Made by a program: the position numbers and the translations under genes
Source: Platycnemis pennipes
Lineage: Eukaryota; Arthropoda; Insecta; Odonata; Platycnemididae
Assembly: GCA_933228895.1 (NCBI GenBank)
Contig: OW121855.1
Location: 39,942,698-40,006,697, forward strand
Length of the DNA: 64,000 nucleotides
Direction of reading: 5' to 3'
The notes under the pieces: generated by a model
Database searches by the model: none
What the model was told of the DNA's origin: nothing
Seen by the model: only the letters and a program-made list of their open reading frames with translations
Part shown: positions 61,342 through 64,000 of the stretch, piece after piece
Layout: every line of letters starts with the position of its first letter
Numbering within the stretch: the first letter of the stretch is position 1

Positions 61342-61804
61342 TAGTGTATCAGAATTAATACAAGAATTAGGGTGGGAATCATTTTCAGAGCGTAGGTTAA
61401 AGTTCAGATTAAGTCTATTAGAGAAATTTCAATCGGATAGCTTTACTGAAGATGTTAGGCACATATTAAAAACACCAGCGTATTATGCTAGATTCGACCA
61501 GATAAATAAGATTAGAGAGATAGATTGTCGTACAGATAGATTCAAAATGGCATTTTTCCCCCGTACTATAAGAGAACAGAATAGGCAGCATAGGAAAGGG
61601 ATAGGTAGGGGAAATATTTTAGAGTATTCTGTAGTGCATGATGCATGTATTAACCCCTCAAATACTATATATATTAACAATCTAGTTGCATGAGACCCTT
61701 TAGTTGCTTGCTTGCATGTTAGTAGTGCATGCTTGGTGATCTTCACCCCCTGCCACACACCCTCGCGGTGGCTTGCAGTGTATCGTGTAGATGTAGATGT
61801 AGAT
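61342..61804 (+). mobile_element. CR1-like LINE, 5'-truncated, best preserved 3' end
   Basis: Open for about 118 codons: SSVSELIQELGWESFSERRL, KFRLSLLEKFQSDSFTEDVR, then DCRTDRFKMAFFPRTIREQN. This is the end of the ORF2 C-terminal domain, whose R-T-D-x-F-K-x-x-F-F-P-R-T-I-R signature is conserved in CR1-like elements. The 3' UTR, the stem-loop (ccccctgccacacaccctcg, then cggtggcttgcag) and three GATGTA units follow, ending at 61804. The reading frame is intact and the probable 7-bp target duplication is perfect, so this is the youngest LINE insertion here. It is about 460 bp, far too short to be active, and belongs to the 8.5 and 29.6 kb subfamily. Confidence 0.92.
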
Positions 61805-61844
61805 GAATCATTTTCTCATGCTGTCTGTGAATTCCTTGTTACTT

Positions 61845-63180
61845 GAGTGGTTACTCCTCTCCATCCTTGCCCGTGCCTACTCAGGGCGCAAAACCTCTCC
61901 CTCACACTCTTCAGCTTCCTTCCCATCCTCCCCCACACATTTCATTCCACTTCCCATTTATCTTTTTCTCTCTCTCTGCTCTCCATTCCTTCAAAATGTC
62001 CTTCTCTTCATCCTATCCACATTCCTTTCGGACACTCCCGAGACCCCTGCTGCTAACCCGTTTCTCCCCCAAACTTGGCGCTCCACTGCCTCCAATAGGG
62101 AAGGGGTCAGCTACCCCTGGTCTTCCGAACTCATCCTTCTCCTAATCCTCCCCCTCACCTCCACCAGTCATTCCCTCCACGCCTTTAGCTCCGGCCCTGA
62201 TCGCGCACTTCAACTGTCACGCTCGAAATTTCGCCACGCACTTCCCTCGGCTGAGAAGAGAGCCGGAGAGACGGGAGGCCTTAGAGAGTAAGAGAAGGGT
62301 ATGGTGGGGTGGAAGAGCAGGAAGGGAACAAGGGGAAAACTCGAGAGGCTCCACTGAGATATATATAAGTGTATACACTAAGGGAGAGGGAGAGAGAAAG
62401 AAAGAGAGGACGAGGAGGAGAAACCCCTTTTCGCAAACAAGGGGTCCGCTGGCTGGTCTACTGGTTCGTTTGTTCCGGGTTAAGGGCGGCGGATGCCCCT
62501 AACTGAGGCCCTCTCCCGAGACAACTGAAGCAGGAGGACCATAAGGGGTGCGGTGGTGAAGGGGAAAGGGACAAAGGTGGAGCCTGTCGGGAGAATCCGA
62601 AAACGAAGGGGACCCACAGTATAAGGCAAAGTAATGGGGGAGGGAAGAGAGCCTACTTCTGCAAGGGTTTTAAAAGAGGAGAGCGGAGTTAGTTCTGGTG
62701 GGTGTACGAGTGGAGGAAAATGGGTAAGGAGAGGAGGAGGTGGAGCAGGCTTTAAATATAGTGGGCCGCTCCACGAAGAGGGACGGACCAATGAGAGTTA
62801 AACCTTTTCCGTGGTAATTTCCGGGGGTTCCTTATGCGGAAAATTAAAAGCCAGGGTGGTGTCAACTCACTCACGTAGTCCGTGCCCGGGAAGCACTCCC
62901 TCACCCTCTCTCGTTTGCCCTCTCCCCTTCCTCCTCTTAAATTCACCACCCCCTATCTTGTTCGGGCCTTTTTTTCTGTCTTCCGCACCCGGCAGAGGAA
63001 GTCTTCCCTTTTTTTTCTTTGATGAAGCGGACTGTTAATCCCTCCTCCACCCACATCCTCAATACAGCGCTTACTCAACCCATTGACCCTTTTTTTCTCT
63101 TCTTTGCTGAACTTCACAGAGTTCGCGTTATTGCAAATTCTCCGACGGACTTCACCCACTCACTTTCAACCTTATTGCCC
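61845..63180. promoter_or_regulatory. Large GC-rich island with skew switches
   Basis: The largest island: C/T-rich at about 61,855-62,215, strongly G/A-rich at about 62,260-62,790, then C/T-rich again at about 62,870-63,150. ORFs of 65-162 codons on both strands are Pro/Ser/Leu-rich and compositional. On the plus strand a TATA-like atatatataag lies at about 62,358-62,368 between the G-rich halves. On the minus strand a TATA-like tatatttaaag lies near 62,750-62,760. Either might serve as a promoter. No exon was identified. Confidence 0.4.
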
Positions 63181-64000
63181 TAATATAAGATTACCCAGCC
63201 CATCACGCTAGTGATCATTCCACCTACTAATTCATTCGTTCCATGGACTTTCTCAAGAAATCTACTGTCTAACATCTTTCTCTCCCACCCCTTTCCTCTA
63301 CATTATTACACCAAGAGTTAACAAAGCATACGTGCAAGATAGGGTGTGTTATAAACATTAGGACTATTAGCATTGTCATAAATGAAATATTTAACATATA
63401 TTTTGTGTTTTCACTGTAATACTTTCAAGGTTGCCCATGTTTCGGTAGTTTAGGGAAAGTAATGAAACTAAGGGAACGAAAGCTTAATAAAGACTCATGG
63501 AATTACAAGATTAAAACCGAGGAAAATTACACTATCTTCAATGGAGATGTCCATGATAGGAGATTCACCCTTATAGTGTAGACCCTACGACCGTGGTGTA
63601 GACTACTATCCCCATGCATTATTTTTTCAAACACGAAAGTAGGAAACATAAATTATTTACCTGAAGAGGTTATACATTAGTTATGTGTAGATACATATTA
63701 AATCGATGAAATAACCTCTGTTTCTCAGGATAGCGGAATCATTTTTAATGTGACCATTTTTCATACTCCTGAAGAAATTGGATTTTGTAGCTCAAATTGT
63801 TGAACGATTCGTGAAACGTAATCACTGAAATCGATATCGATTGCGTGGTATCCTACGCTTTAACCCTTTCAAAATATCGTATTCGGGCAAAGTGCATGAT
63901 ATCTAAGTGTTGATAATTTAAATGAAGAATCTATAGCTGTTATATTCTTTTAAAATCTAAGGGTCGGTATATCTTCTTGGAGTTAAACAATATACTCATA
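63181..64000. other. AT-rich intergenic, no gene seen
   Basis: No supported feature to the end of the window. Confidence 0.5.

Noticed and set aside
61483..61758. 91-codon minus-strand ORF
   Set aside because: Antisense of the LINE C-terminal domain at 61.3-61.8 kb.
61803..62291. 162-codon plus-strand ORF
   Set aside because: Starts at the LINE tail and runs through CT-rich island DNA. Ser/Leu/Pro/Phe-rich and compositional.

Overview
The window looks like a gene-poor stretch of a repeat-rich arthropod nuclear genome, most likely an insect. It is mostly AT-rich, and I found no open reading frame or exon chain that I can recognise as a host protein. The longest ORFs (145 to 174 codons) lie in low-complexity GC-rich islands or over transposon tails and look like chance. 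What can be identified is almost all mobile-element debris. The arthropod assignment rests on the non-LTR retrotransposons: their 3' ends carry a short 'ccctgccacacacc...ggtggcttgcag' stem-loop followed by a GATGTA-type tail, a 3' end I associate with CR1-like LINEs of arthropods. I cannot name the species.

Layout. 0.36-1.1 kb is a CpG-rich island and 3.3 kb a compact GC-rich patch. 7.4-8.1 kb is another island. 8.55-10.7 kb holds the longest element, a minus-strand CR1-like LINE with endonuclease end, reverse transcriptase (RT) and C-terminal domain, all mutated. 11.1-12.3 kb holds two hairpins, a 55-bp tandem duplication and a tRNA-like SINE head. 13.6 kb has a decayed SINE. Islands lie at 14.1-14.8, 15.6-16.2 and 19.1-19.6 kb. 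22.17-23.57 kb is a DNA transposon with 68-bp terminal inverted repeats. 24.5-25.2 kb is a second-type LINE fragment, followed by the 25.3-26.0 kb island. LINE 3' ends lie at 29.6-30.0 and 34.8 kb. 31.08-31.64 kb is an ATATCG-rich block split by an intact-looking tRNA-derived SINE. 34.2 kb has a long hairpin (MITE). 35.0-35.85 kb looks like a promoter plus a leader exon with a 151-bp duplication and a good splice donor. 38.26-39.87 kb is another minus-strand CR1-like LINE. 42.8-43.2 kb is another LINE fragment, and 47.8 kb a LINE tail beside a 94-bp tandem duplication. Islands follow at 41.0-41.4, 45.3-46.3, 51.4-51.75, 56.7-57.2 and 61.85-63.2 kb. 57.8-59.7 kb has two oppositely oriented pairs of LINE fragments, and 61.3-61.8 kb a young-looking 5'-truncated LINE with a possible 7-bp target duplication.

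Two patterns stand out. First, most GC-rich islands are C-rich on their left and G-rich on their right, so strand skew changes sign inside them. This is known at bidirectional promoters and replication-initiation zones, and the islands recur at a loose spacing of several kb. Second, the three RT remnants long enough to show the catalytic Asp pair (family F/YADD) have each lost one Asp by a different change (FAND, FAKD, YADA), so all three are dead and decayed independently. No element here looks able to move on its own. Base composition, periodicity and family names were judged by eye.
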